Below are positions 8,520 to 16,774 of a stretch of DNA of 64,000 nucleotides, piece by piece. The notes below the pieces were generated by a model. The model had not been told where the DNA came from. It ran no database searches and was given only the letters and a program-made list of their open reading frames with translations. A program made the position numbers and the translations under genes. The stretch's first letter is position 1. Every line of letters starts with the position of its first letter. The stretch is from M3007 sp032115775 (lineage in GTDB: Bacteria; Bacteroidota; Bacteroidia; Chitinophagales; Saprospiraceae), in NCBI GenBank assembly GCA_032115775.1, contig JAUMBL010000038.1, forward strand, positions 4,768 to 68,767, read 5' to 3'.

Positions 8520-8549
8520 CGATTTTTGACGATTCCTTGACGACCAAGG

Positions 8550-9869
8550 CTACCGTTCCGCCACAGTTCGGCTCCACCAAGCGTAATAGAGTACGAAGGC
8601 GAAGCACAGCAGCGGCGCCAGCAGCGCCATGTTCATGCCGCCGGCCTGCGACAGCAATCCGGCTATCGGCGGCAAGGCGGCGCCGCCCACAATCCCCATG
8701 ATCACCAGGGAGGAGGCGAGTTTTTGCTCGGCGGGCGGCATGTCTTTGGTCGCCAGCGCGAAAATCGTGGGAAACATGATAGACTGGCAGAAATAGGCCA
8801 ACATAATGCAAATCACGGCGGTGAGGCCGCCCGTCGCGAAAGCCAGGGCGATCAAGCCAACAGCAGCCGCCGCGTAATAGACCAACACCTGGCGCGCCGG
8901 CATTTTGCTCATCAAAAAGGTGCCCAAAAAGCGCCCCAACATAAATAACACCAGCGCAAACGAGGCGTGAAACCCGGCGATTTGCTCCGGCGTCATATCC
9001 GCAGCCACCCGGTACAGGCTGTTCACCAGCCCGAGGTGTTGTGCGCGGGCAAACTCTATTTTAAAATCAACAAAATACCCCCAAAGGGTGGCCTGGGCGC
9101 CGACGTTGGCAAATTGCGCTATAACGCCCAATTTCAAATGCCGATAGCGCGCAAACAAACCCCGGATGCCCACGCGACCCTCGGCCAATTCCGCTTCGCG
9201 GCCCACTTCCGGCATGCGCGTCACGGCAAACAACAGGGCAACCAGCAGCACGGCGCCTGCCAGCGCGAGGTAGGGGCTCTGTACCGACAGGGCTTCCTCA
9301 ATGCGGGCCGTTTCGATCTGCGCGGGCGTCATAGCAGCCAGGGTGTCCGCGCTGTATTCTTTTTTAGAAAAAATAAACAAACTGCCGATAATCGGCCCCA
9401 GGATGATGCTGACACCGTTGAAAGACTGGGCAAAATTAATCCGCCACTCGGCGTCTTTTTTGTCGCCCAATACCGTCACGTACAAATTGGCCGCCGTTTC
9501 CAAAAAAGCCAGTCCGGACGCAATGGTGAACAGCGCGAATAAAAAGAAGGCATACACCCGGATTTCAGCCGCCGGATAAAACAGCAGCGCGCCGGCGGCG
9601 TACAGCAAAAGTCCGGCTAAAATACCGCGCTTATAGCCGTATTTTCGCATGAAATACCCGGCAGGCAGCGCCATTACGAAGTATCCCAGGTAAAAGGCGG
9701 AATCCACAATCCCGGCCTTCCAGCGATTCAGATCGAGGGCGAATTGAAAGTGCCGGATCAGGGAGCCGTTCAAGCTGTTGGCGATGCCCCAAAGGAAAAA
9801 CAGGCTGCAAACGAGGGCAAATGGCAGGAGGTAGGCGTTTCGGGCGCCGGATTGCGAATGGTTGGACAT
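8550..9869 (-). CDS. fucP: MFS sugar:proton symporter, FucP family
   Basis: The 439-residue hydrophobic protein has about 12 predicted membrane helices and starts with FALVCSLFFLWGIANSLNGSLIRHFQ, the signature of the L-fucose permease branch of MFS. The inter-helix motif AGYFMRKYGYKRGIL (about 74-88) and FLETAANLYVTVLG (about 124-137) also fit. It would import a sugar (fucose, glucose or galactose type) with protons across the inner membrane. No sugar kinase, isomerase or regulator lies next to it, so the substrate is uncertain. Repeat A2 lies 30 bp past its stop codon. Confidence 0.88.
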   Translation of the reverse strand: MSNHSQSGARNAYLLPFALVCSLFFLWGIANSLNGSLIRHFQFALDLNRWKAGIVDSAFYLGYFVMALPAGYFMRKYGYKRGILAGLLLYAAGALLFYPAAEIRVYAFFLFALFTIASGLAFLETAANLYVTVLGDKKDAEWRINFAQSFNGVSIILGPIIGSLFIFSKKEYSADTLAAMTPAQIETARIEEALSVQSPYLALAGAVLLVALLFAVTRMPEVGREAELAEGRVGIRGLFARYRHLKLGVIAQFANVGAQATLWGYFVDFKIEFARAQHLGLVNSLYRVAADMTPEQIAGFHASFALVLFMLGRFLGTFLMSKMPARQVLVYYAAAAVGLIALAFATGGLTAVICIMLAYFCQSIMFPTIFALATKDMPPAEQKLASSLVIMGIVGGAALPPIAGLLSQAGGMNMALLAPLLCFAFVLYYAWWSRTVAER

Positions 9870-9947
9870 GCGATTTTTATTTTGCTGCCCGCAATGTTAG
9901 AAAAAAAATATTTCCCGGACGCTTTTTTTCGCAAGCGTAGTTATGAT

Positions 9948-9980
9948 ACGATTACTAAACCTTCAAGGTTTAGTAATCGT
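9948..9980. terminator. perfect 16-bp inverted repeat downstream of the muramidase gene
   Basis: ACGATTACTAAACCTT (9948-9963) is followed after one base by its exact reverse complement (9965-9980). It lies 16 bp past the muramidase stop and can act as a factor-independent terminator or transcript-end stabiliser for that leftward gene. No U-tract follows. Confidence 0.5.
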
Positions 9981-9996
9981 GGTAGTTGAAAGCCAT

Positions 9997-10587
9997 CTAG
10001 GTAGCGGGCGGCAAAATCGTTTCTGCATACGCCTTAAAATCATTCATCCGGTTCGTCCAGCCTTTGCCGAAAGTTTTAAAACTGGGTACTGTTTTCAGAA
10101 ACGCGGTTTTTTCTTTAAAAAGATCGTTAAAAACGGCGCGCTCGCCTTTTTTGGCAATATGATGATTCAGGCAGCCGATAGAGATGGCGCCGAGCACGCC
10201 GTCTATTTTTAATCCGTATCCGTGTTTATTGAGATAGGTCTGTAATTTTCGAGCGGCCAGCGAAGGGCCGGATCCCCAAGCCCAGTCCACCAGAAACTCG
10301 GCAATCGCCTGGCTGTTTATTTGATCGGCCTTCATGCTGTCCCAGTAGCCGAGTTTATAAATGCGCAGCCAGATCTCCTTGGGCATTTCATAAAACAAGG
10401 CGGGCGTCGGATGGTACCCCAACAGCGGCCCGTTAAATAAAAAAGCCTGCCAGGTGACGCCGATGTTGGTGTGGTATCCGGAACCGTCGGGTACGGGATG
10501 CCGCGCGGCGCGGTCGCGTTTGTCTTTGCTCAAGCGACCCTCCCACTTGCGGATGTAGTCGAAATTTACTTTTTGAATGTCGGCCAT
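9997..10587 (-). CDS. GH108-type muramidase with peptidoglycan-binding-like domain
   Basis: The 196-residue protein fits glycoside hydrolase family 108, the secretion-activator/N-acetylmuramidase group. An early KWEGRLSKD (about 14-22) holds the presumed catalytic glutamate, TNIGVTWQAF takes the place of the usual TKYGIT, and AIAEFLVDWAWGSGP follows. The C-terminal half (KLQTYLNKHGYGLKIDGVLG) matches the associated peptidoglycan-binding fold. The canonical EGG motif is altered to WEG. No signal peptide is present, so it must be released by lysis or by a nonclassical route. The family occurs in phages and as single chromosomal genes; no other phage gene is nearby. Confidence 0.78.
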   Translation of the reverse strand: MADIQKVNFDYIRKWEGRLSKDKRDRAARHPVPDGSGYHTNIGVTWQAFLFNGPLLGYHPTPALFYEMPKEIWLRIYKLGYWDSMKADQINSQAIAEFLVDWAWGSGPSLAARKLQTYLNKHGYGLKIDGVLGAISIGCLNHHIAKKGERAVFNDLFKEKTAFLKTVPSFKTFGKGWTNRMNDFKAYAETILPPAT

Positions 10588-10609
10588 GTTTTTTATTTTA
10601 TACCGAATT

Positions 10610-10717
10610 TAAACAATAAAATATTTTGTTTGTGCGTCTTTTGTTGATTTTTTCTAAAAAAATCAACAAAAGACGCACAAACATTATTTCATTTCGCCGC
10701 CGAAGGCGGCGAAATGC
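10610..10717 (-). repeat. family B two-hairpin element, copy B1
   Basis: The copy-specific hairpin has perfect 26-bp arms (10628-10653 and 10657-10682) around a 3-base loop. The invariant hairpin ATTTCGCCGCC-GAA-GGCGGCGAAAT (10691-10715) sits next to it, 33 bp from the stop of the large surface-protein gene. In the leftward direction the order is invariant hairpin, variable hairpin, then a GTTTAA-type tail that is cut short by the muramidase start codon. Confidence 0.8.
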
Positions 10718-10747
10718 TTTTTACAAAACCTTAAAAATTACTACTTT

Positions 10748-13700
10748 TCATCGAATCACGGTGACGTCGCCCACAATTTTTTCCGCTTTTTCATCGCATA
10801 GAATCGTCAGTACATATATATAGGTGTCAGATACGCCCGACTGCCCGTCCACCAGGCCGTCCCAGGCCGCATTCCCGGCGCCACGGTACACTTCTTTACC
10901 CCAGCGGTCGTAGATCCGCATTTCGCGCACCAGTTCGAAACCTTCGAAGGGCACTACCCGGAATACATCGTTCTCCCCATCGCCGTTCGGCGTAATCGCA
11001 TTCGGAATCTGCAGGCGTTTCGGGTCGCAGGGCGGGTACACAATCAGCCGGTACGCGGCTTGGGCCGTGCAGCCGGCCGCATTTCCGACGGTGAGCGTGT
11101 ACGTGGTATCTTCGAGCGGGACGACCCAGGGGCTTTGGCAGTCGGCGCAACTCAGCCAGGTCGCCGGTTCCCAGCGATAGGTATCGAATCCGGGAGGACC
11201 TTGCAATTGGATGGAGTCCCCGAGCAGGACGATCATGGAATCCGGACTGTTGATCTGGACGCTGGGGAGCAGGCTTACGGCGATGCAGTGGAGGCTGTCG
11301 CAGCCGGCAGTGGAAACGAACTGCCGGCAAACGGTTCCGGCGCTTGTCAGCAAGGTATCGAACACGCGGATAGAATCGCCTGCGCACAAGGACAGTTCCG
11401 ACAGCCCGTCGGCGTCGAACAGTTCCAGGCGGGCGGTTACCACGCTGTCACAGCCGTTCGCGGCGGCATAGGTCTGGGTATAGAGGCCGGGCTGATCGGT
11501 CAGGATTCCCAGAAAGGCGATCGGCACGCCCGGACAGGTGCGTAGGACGCCCAGATCGGCGGCGCGGTTTTCGAGTACCGTCACGGATACGGAGTCTGTG
11601 CCGGTGCAGCCGTCGGCCGCGGTGATAGTCACGGTGTACAGCGTAGAAATAGGCGGGGAGACGCGCTGTTGCCGGCTTCCGGGCTGTACAATACCGGGGC
11701 CTGCCCACTGATACACGCCGCCGGCGGTCGCTTCGAGCAGGAGGGTATCGCCCTGGCAGATTGTTTGGTCGGGCGAGACGATACTGGGCATTGCGCCGAA
11801 GCGCACTTCGAAGACATGCTCCAGCACGCATCCGTCGGCCGTTTCCGTGAGCGTCAGGGTAAAGATATCGCCGGGCTGGGTATTCGGGCCGGGCCTGAAT
11901 AGGGTGCGCGGGCAAGTGTCGCAGTCCGTCAATCCCGCGGGCGTCCAGACGTAGTCGGCGCCTGGCAGGCTGTCTATTCCGACCACAACGGGTGCGACAC
12001 TGCAAAGTGCAGTGGGCGTTTGTTGGATTGTCCAAGTATCCAGTGGATATACCAGGGGTTGGCAGGCGCAATTTTCTGCCGCCGGGATCACCAGCAGCAG
12101 TCGGCAGCGTTGCGCCGGGAGTATATCAATTAGCGCGCTCAGTTCCAGCGCGGCGCCGGGGAGCAGGGGAACAACCTGTTGCAGCGTTTGGACGATGGGA
12201 TCTGCGGGATCCGCCAAGCCATTGCCATTTTGATCGAGGACGACAAAGACCGTCGCGCCGGGCGCGGGCGCCGAGCCGGCATTGAGCAGTTGCGTTTTTA
12301 GTTGTAGGGCGCCGCCGTTGATCGTACCGGTGAAGGTGCTGAGTACGATATCCGGATTTTGAACCGGCAAGGGCAGCAGGGCTTCGCCGGTGGCGAGATA
12401 TACGTCGCACAATTGGCCGATTGCGGCGCAGAAACCGGAAACTTTCAGGCGGGTTTGGGCGATCAAAAACTGGTCGGCGCAGCCGGCGGATGCGTTGTAG
12501 GCCAATTGAAGATTGAATCGGACGACCGCGTTCGCACCGAGTCCGGCGGGCAGGGGCAGTCGGATAGTCTGGCCGGCGACCTGAGGCGGGCCGAGCGGGG
12601 CGTTTTGTCCAGGCGCATACGAGGCAGGGACGTAGGAAATCCCGCTTGGCAGCTGGAGATAGATGCTGTCGTTGAGCGCGGGCGTACCCTGGATTTGGAG
12701 CTGTACGGCCACTTCCATTTGTTCGCCGCAAAACAGTGTATCGTTCCCGCCGGGCGTGGCGAGTTGGATATCCACGGAATACGGTTGGCCGACGCCCGCC
12801 AAGCCGACGGGATCCCCTGGTTTGCGCAGCCGATTGGTGGCTGCGCCGCAGGGTTGCCGGCCGTCCACGCCGTAGATCGGTTGCGCATTCGCCACGAATC
12901 CGCAATCGGCGATCACTTTAAACCGAATCTGGAACGCGTTCGCCGGCGCATTCTGGAAGCCCGGCAGGCCGTCCAGCGCGAGTGCGGGCAGCAGGTCTTC
13001 CAGTTTCCACTGGTACAAATTGCCCGAAAGGACTTGCGGGTCGGGGGCGTTCGTCCAGCCGCTTCCGGCGGGATAGGAAACCTGCGTGGCGCCCGCTTGC
13101 ACGCGCATGCCCTGCGGCAATTGGACGGAGGGCAGGAGTTGGAGCGCGTTTCCGTCGTTGGCGTTGAGGATTTCTACCACGAACCAGTCGGAGGGTTCGC
13201 AGAGCGGCAGGTCGTCCGGTTGGTTCAGCGGATTGAGTTCCAACACCGCATTGAGCAGGCGCAACTCCACCAGGGCCGTATCCCGGCCGCAGCTGTGCGC
13301 CTGCGGGCCGGCGCCGGGGTCGCAGCCCCAGCCGGTGATCAGCCGCACCTGCAGGGGCGCGCAATTGGTATTGCGGGCGCGCAGGCGCAAGGAAATATTG
13401 CTAAATGTACCGAGCGTACCCAATTGGAAAAAGCCGTTGGCGCCGGGCAAGACCTGTTGTTGCGGCAAGCGCAAGACTTCGATTTGCGCCAGCGCCCCAT
13501 TGATGGGTTCTATAAAAATCCAGGCGTTCGGCGCTTGCGCCGGGCGGTTGTTTTTTACGCTGAAATTCAGATTGAGACTGGGCGCCGGCATGATCACGAC
13601 GCTGTCGGTCAATTGAATTTGCGGCGAAGGCAAGCCGTCGTAAAAACCGGTGTTATTGGTTTGTTGCGATTCCAAAACCTGTCCGGGCGGACAATCAATC

Positions 13701-16672
13701 AGTAAATTTTCTTTGTATCGGAACACCGAGGTGTCGGGGCCGGTGAATGTACAGGAAGGATCAAAAACAAAATTGGTCAGGATCTTGAATCCCTCGTCAA
13801 TCGGGTTATTAAATACGCTGCCGTAATTGAAGTGATACGCCGTGTCCATCCAGGCAAACGGCAACGAGGCGCCGGATATCCAGGGCGTATTTTCCTGAAG
13901 GGATACCGTGGCTGTGGCGGATTGGAGGAGAACATCAGCGGGTACGCGGTATGCAACGTCTGACAAGCGCGCCAGCGGTCGTACCTCGAAGGGAAACATA
14001 TTTTCCCGGGCGATGCGGATCTGATGAAAAAACGGTGCGATCTGGAAGGAGGTGGCGCAAGGTCGGATAGTCTGTTCCGGGAAGCTGCGTTTTTGAACAT
14101 ACCCGGAATACTGGCCGAGTTTGCCCGGTATAAAATCCTGATCGGGGTATTTCCAGGCGTATCTTCCCCACCAGAGCGTGGTGCGGAAGTTGACCAACGG
14201 CGGGGAGACGGGCGCGGCGGGAATAAAATTTTGCACGAAATGGAAATCCGCCTCAAAGAACAGGGAGTCGCCCACCTGCAGCGGTTCGCCGTCGGGCGAG
14301 CAGGTTGCCAGCGGCAGGACGAATCCATGGTTCATAGACACCAGTTCGTCAATAATCGGGGAAGGCTCCACGTTGATCGGAGACAACTGAATCAGCCGCC
14401 GGTGCGGTTTCGCCGTCGGAATAATTGGGCATTCGGATATTTCCCCGTTGGCTTTTCGAATGGTTAGCTGCGAACGGATCAAGGCCGTCGAATCCCGGTG
14501 CGTAAACTGGGATTGCCCGCCGGAGACGGCGAATAGATCGCCGCCGGCTAATCCCAGATCGCTGCGTATAATCTCTGTAAAGACCTGAAAAGGCGCCGTG
14601 AATAGGGGACCGCTCAACACCACGCCGCGCAAATCAAATCGGAGCGTATCACCCGACAGGTAGCGGTCGCGCCGGATCAGTTGCATATTAGACGGCGGAT
14701 CGGCGCCGTCCGCCGTCCGGTCGTCGTCCGAATCTTCAAAACCGAGGTTGGTGCGGTAGGCATCGTAAGCGACACGCAGGGCGCTGAATGCCGAACTGAC
14801 GCCGCCGCCGCCGCCAACGCCGCCGCCACTCCCGCCGTTGTCGTCGCACAGTACCTCCGCGAAAAGAACGAATTCGTCGCAGATGGCAGGTCCGCAGGCC
14901 GCATCCGCGTCGGCTGTCGGCGTAAAGGCCGCCATACCGGCCAGTTGCAGACCGCAAACATTGTCGCAGATCCCGAAATAATCCGTCGCCGAAACGCCCT
15001 CCGGGTCCCAGTCGGAAGACGGATTAATACAATCCATATCCTCCTGGCACAGGTATCTCAGGCAAAAATCCATGACCACCGAATCGTGCTGGAAGGGGAG
15101 CGCAAACACCGCGGTAACCTGCCGGTCTCCGTCTCCCAGATCCGTTTCCACAACAGACACGGCAGCATTACCTTCGATTTGCGGCGTACAGCCGGCATCC
15201 CAGTAGATTCCCTTGGGCAGGTTGAGCCGTATCTGCAAAAAACCGGTATCCGCCAGTAAAGCAGGCGATTCGACCACGTACCCCATCGGGTAACTTTGGC
15301 CGTCGGTCAGGCAGACGCCGACCTGGTAGCGTGGATACGCCTTAAAATCGAATACGAGACTGTCCGGCGCGAGTCCGAGCGAATCCGATACCGGAAGGTT
15401 CGCCGGACAGGCTTTTCGATACAGGGTGTATAAATAATACGGCGGTACGACAAAGGCGCATTCCTCCGCGCAAGTGATCGCCTCCATCCGCAATGCCACG
15501 GTATCGTTGGCAGGAACCTCGGGCAGCGTCACGAGTACGCGCCAGGCGGCAGGCAGGCCGCAGGCGGTCAGGGTACTCGTATTGATCAAATTGGGATTGA
15601 GGGGCGTCCAGTCGCCTGTACTTTTTTTCCAGGCAAACGAGCCGGGCAAAAAACCGGAAAACTCCTCGACACCGGAATACACGTCAACGACAACGTCGGT
15701 TGCGGGCAAATTGCCCGTATTGATCACCAGTATCTGCTGGGTTGCCGGGAAATCACCGCAATAATCGCGCGGCGGACTGTACCGCGGGATGAACTCGAGC
15801 AGGGGGTTTTGGGTGCTGGGTAAAATAGACACGACCGCCTCGGCGGTGTCGTAGCGGCAGATGGTGGTATCGCAGCCCCAGGCCAGGCGAATTTCCGATG
15901 GGCTATTAAAAGGCGGAGCGCCGCAGTCGGCGATGGTCAATTCTTGTATAATGACGCCTTCCTCGTTAAATTCCAGCCAGGGATCGCCATCGCCGAAAGC
16001 GGAGAAAAAATTCCCGTCGAATTGCGCTTCAAATAAAGCCGGGGTCACATTACTTTGACTGGCGGCGCCGGGTGTGACGACGGTAAATCCGGGGGCGTGG
16101 GAGTCTGTCAATTGGATACGACCGATCCGCCCAAGGCGGGTATTCCGGAAGCGGATTTCCCGGGTAAGCGTTTGGCCGAATTCGCCGGATAGCGCGTTTG
16201 GCGTGACGGACAGGATCAGCAGTAGGCCGGTTTCTACCGGATAGGCCAGGGAGTTGGTCTGCTCAACACCGCCGGCGTACTGCGCTACAATCTGGTTGAC
16301 GAACAACTGCCCATTGTTGATGGCTTCCACCAGGCCGCAATCGGCGCGCACTTGGATAAAAAAGGTAGCCGCAGCCCCGCCGGGCAGATCCTGCAGGGCG
16401 AAAACGGGTTGATTCGGCACGGCGATGTTGATTTCAAGGGCACCCTGCACGCTTCCCGGGATGTAAGAAATGCCCGATGGAAGCGCAACGGTCGCCGTCA
16501 GGTTGGCGAGGGGGGGGCCTTGGGTATTCGCCAGCGAAACGGACAGCGTATCGCTGCCGCACACGGCGAGCCCATCCGGATTTTGGGTGGTGATCAGCAA
16601 ATTTTGCGCAGAAAGCGGCATCCATGCCGGCAACAGCAGGCATAGGAACACGGCAAGGTACGGTAGTCTCAT
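10748..16672 (-). CDS. giant T9SS type B surface protein (gliding-motility-associated C-terminal domain)
   Basis: The ATG at 16672 starts a clear signal peptide (MRLPYLAVFLCLLLPAWMPLSAQ); an in-frame TTG three codons earlier is unlikely. The 1974-residue product has many beta-rich DUF11/CARDB-like repeats with phrases such as VALPSGISYIPGS, a glycine stretch (GGGVGGGGG, near residue 620) and Ig-like modules near the C-terminus. It ends in a T9SS type B domain: LQIPNAITPNGDGENDVF, MRIYDRWGKEVYRG, then GDVTVIR. It should be exported by Sec, passed through the type IX channel and held at or released from the surface. A role in adhesion or matrix building is a guess. Confidence 0.9.
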   Translation of the reverse strand: MRLPYLAVFLCLLLPAWMPLSAQNLLITTQNPDGLAVCGSDTLSVSLANTQGPPLANLTATVALPSGISYIPGSVQGALEINIAVPNQPVFALQDLPGGAAATFFIQVRADCGLVEAINNGQLFVNQIVAQYAGGVEQTNSLAYPVETGLLLILSVTPNALSGEFGQTLTREIRFRNTRLGRIGRIQLTDSHAPGFTVVTPGAASQSNVTPALFEAQFDGNFFSAFGDGDPWLEFNEEGVIIQELTIADCGAPPFNSPSEIRLAWGCDTTICRYDTAEAVVSILPSTQNPLLEFIPRYSPPRDYCGDFPATQQILVINTGNLPATDVVVDVYSGVEEFSGFLPGSFAWKKSTGDWTPLNPNLINTSTLTACGLPAAWRVLVTLPEVPANDTVALRMEAITCAEECAFVVPPYYLYTLYRKACPANLPVSDSLGLAPDSLVFDFKAYPRYQVGVCLTDGQSYPMGYVVESPALLADTGFLQIRLNLPKGIYWDAGCTPQIEGNAAVSVVETDLGDGDRQVTAVFALPFQHDSVVMDFCLRYLCQEDMDCINPSSDWDPEGVSATDYFGICDNVCGLQLAGMAAFTPTADADAACGPAICDEFVLFAEVLCDDNGGSGGGVGGGGGVSSAFSALRVAYDAYRTNLGFEDSDDDRTADGADPPSNMQLIRRDRYLSGDTLRFDLRGVVLSGPLFTAPFQVFTEIIRSDLGLAGGDLFAVSGGQSQFTHRDSTALIRSQLTIRKANGEISECPIIPTAKPHRRLIQLSPINVEPSPIIDELVSMNHGFVLPLATCSPDGEPLQVGDSLFFEADFHFVQNFIPAAPVSPPLVNFRTTLWWGRYAWKYPDQDFIPGKLGQYSGYVQKRSFPEQTIRPCATSFQIAPFFHQIRIARENMFPFEVRPLARLSDVAYRVPADVLLQSATATVSLQENTPWISGASLPFAWMDTAYHFNYGSVFNNPIDEGFKILTNFVFDPSCTFTGPDTSVFRYKENLLIDCPPGQVLESQQTNNTGFYDGLPSPQIQLTDSVVIMPAPSLNLNFSVKNNRPAQAPNAWIFIEPINGALAQIEVLRLPQQQVLPGANGFFQLGTLGTFSNISLRLRARNTNCAPLQVRLITGWGCDPGAGPQAHSCGRDTALVELRLLNAVLELNPLNQPDDLPLCEPSDWFVVEILNANDGNALQLLPSVQLPQGMRVQAGATQVSYPAGSGWTNAPDPQVLSGNLYQWKLEDLLPALALDGLPGFQNAPANAFQIRFKVIADCGFVANAQPIYGVDGRQPCGAATNRLRKPGDPVGLAGVGQPYSVDIQLATPGGNDTLFCGEQMEVAVQLQIQGTPALNDSIYLQLPSGISYVPASYAPGQNAPLGPPQVAGQTIRLPLPAGLGANAVVRFNLQLAYNASAGCADQFLIAQTRLKVSGFCAAIGQLCDVYLATGEALLPLPVQNPDIVLSTFTGTINGGALQLKTQLLNAGSAPAPGATVFVVLDQNGNGLADPADPIVQTLQQVVPLLPGAALELSALIDILPAQRCRLLLVIPAAENCACQPLVYPLDTWTIQQTPTALCSVAPVVVGIDSLPGADYVWTPAGLTDCDTCPRTLFRPGPNTQPGDIFTLTLTETADGCVLEHVFEVRFGAMPSIVSPDQTICQGDTLLLEATAGGVYQWAGPGIVQPGSRQQRVSPPISTLYTVTITAADGCTGTDSVSVTVLENRAADLGVLRTCPGVPIAFLGILTDQPGLYTQTYAAANGCDSVVTARLELFDADGLSELSLCAGDSIRVFDTLLTSAGTVCRQFVSTAGCDSLHCIAVSLLPSVQINSPDSMIVLLGDSIQLQGPPGFDTYRWEPATWLSCADCQSPWVVPLEDTTYTLTVGNAAGCTAQAAYRLIVYPPCDPKRLQIPNAITPNGDGENDVFRVVPFEGFELVREMRIYDRWGKEVYRGAGNAAWDGLVDGQSGVSDTYIYVLTILCDEKAEKIVGDVTVIR

Positions 16673-16702
16673 AGGTTCCAAGTTGAATAGTAACTATCAG
16701 GG

Positions 16703-16774
16703 AAGCGCTGATCGGATATTTCTGCGGCAAAAAACGGGTACGTTTTTTGCCGCAGAAATATCCGATCAGCGCTT
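16703..16774. terminator. 34-bp perfect inverted repeat spanning a stop codon
   Basis: Two 34-base arms (16703-16736 and 16741-16774) are exact reverse complements around GGTA. The right arm contains the last codons and the TGA stop of the sugar dehydrogenase gene (stop at 16766-16768). In mRNA of that leftward gene the hairpin would close right at the stop codon. It separates two genes coding for exported T9SS proteins. Confidence 0.6.

Noticed and set aside
9997..10587. Muramidase as part of a prophage
   Set aside because: No capsid, tail, integrase or holin genes lie nearby; single GH108 genes occur on chromosomes.
10626..10823. 65-codon frame across element B1
   Set aside because: It is made by the A/T-rich arms of the hairpin and the reverse strand of a real gene end.
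12359..13705. 448-codon open frame antisense to the large surface-protein gene
   Set aside because: It is a GC-rich codon shadow with no signal, domain or promoter.
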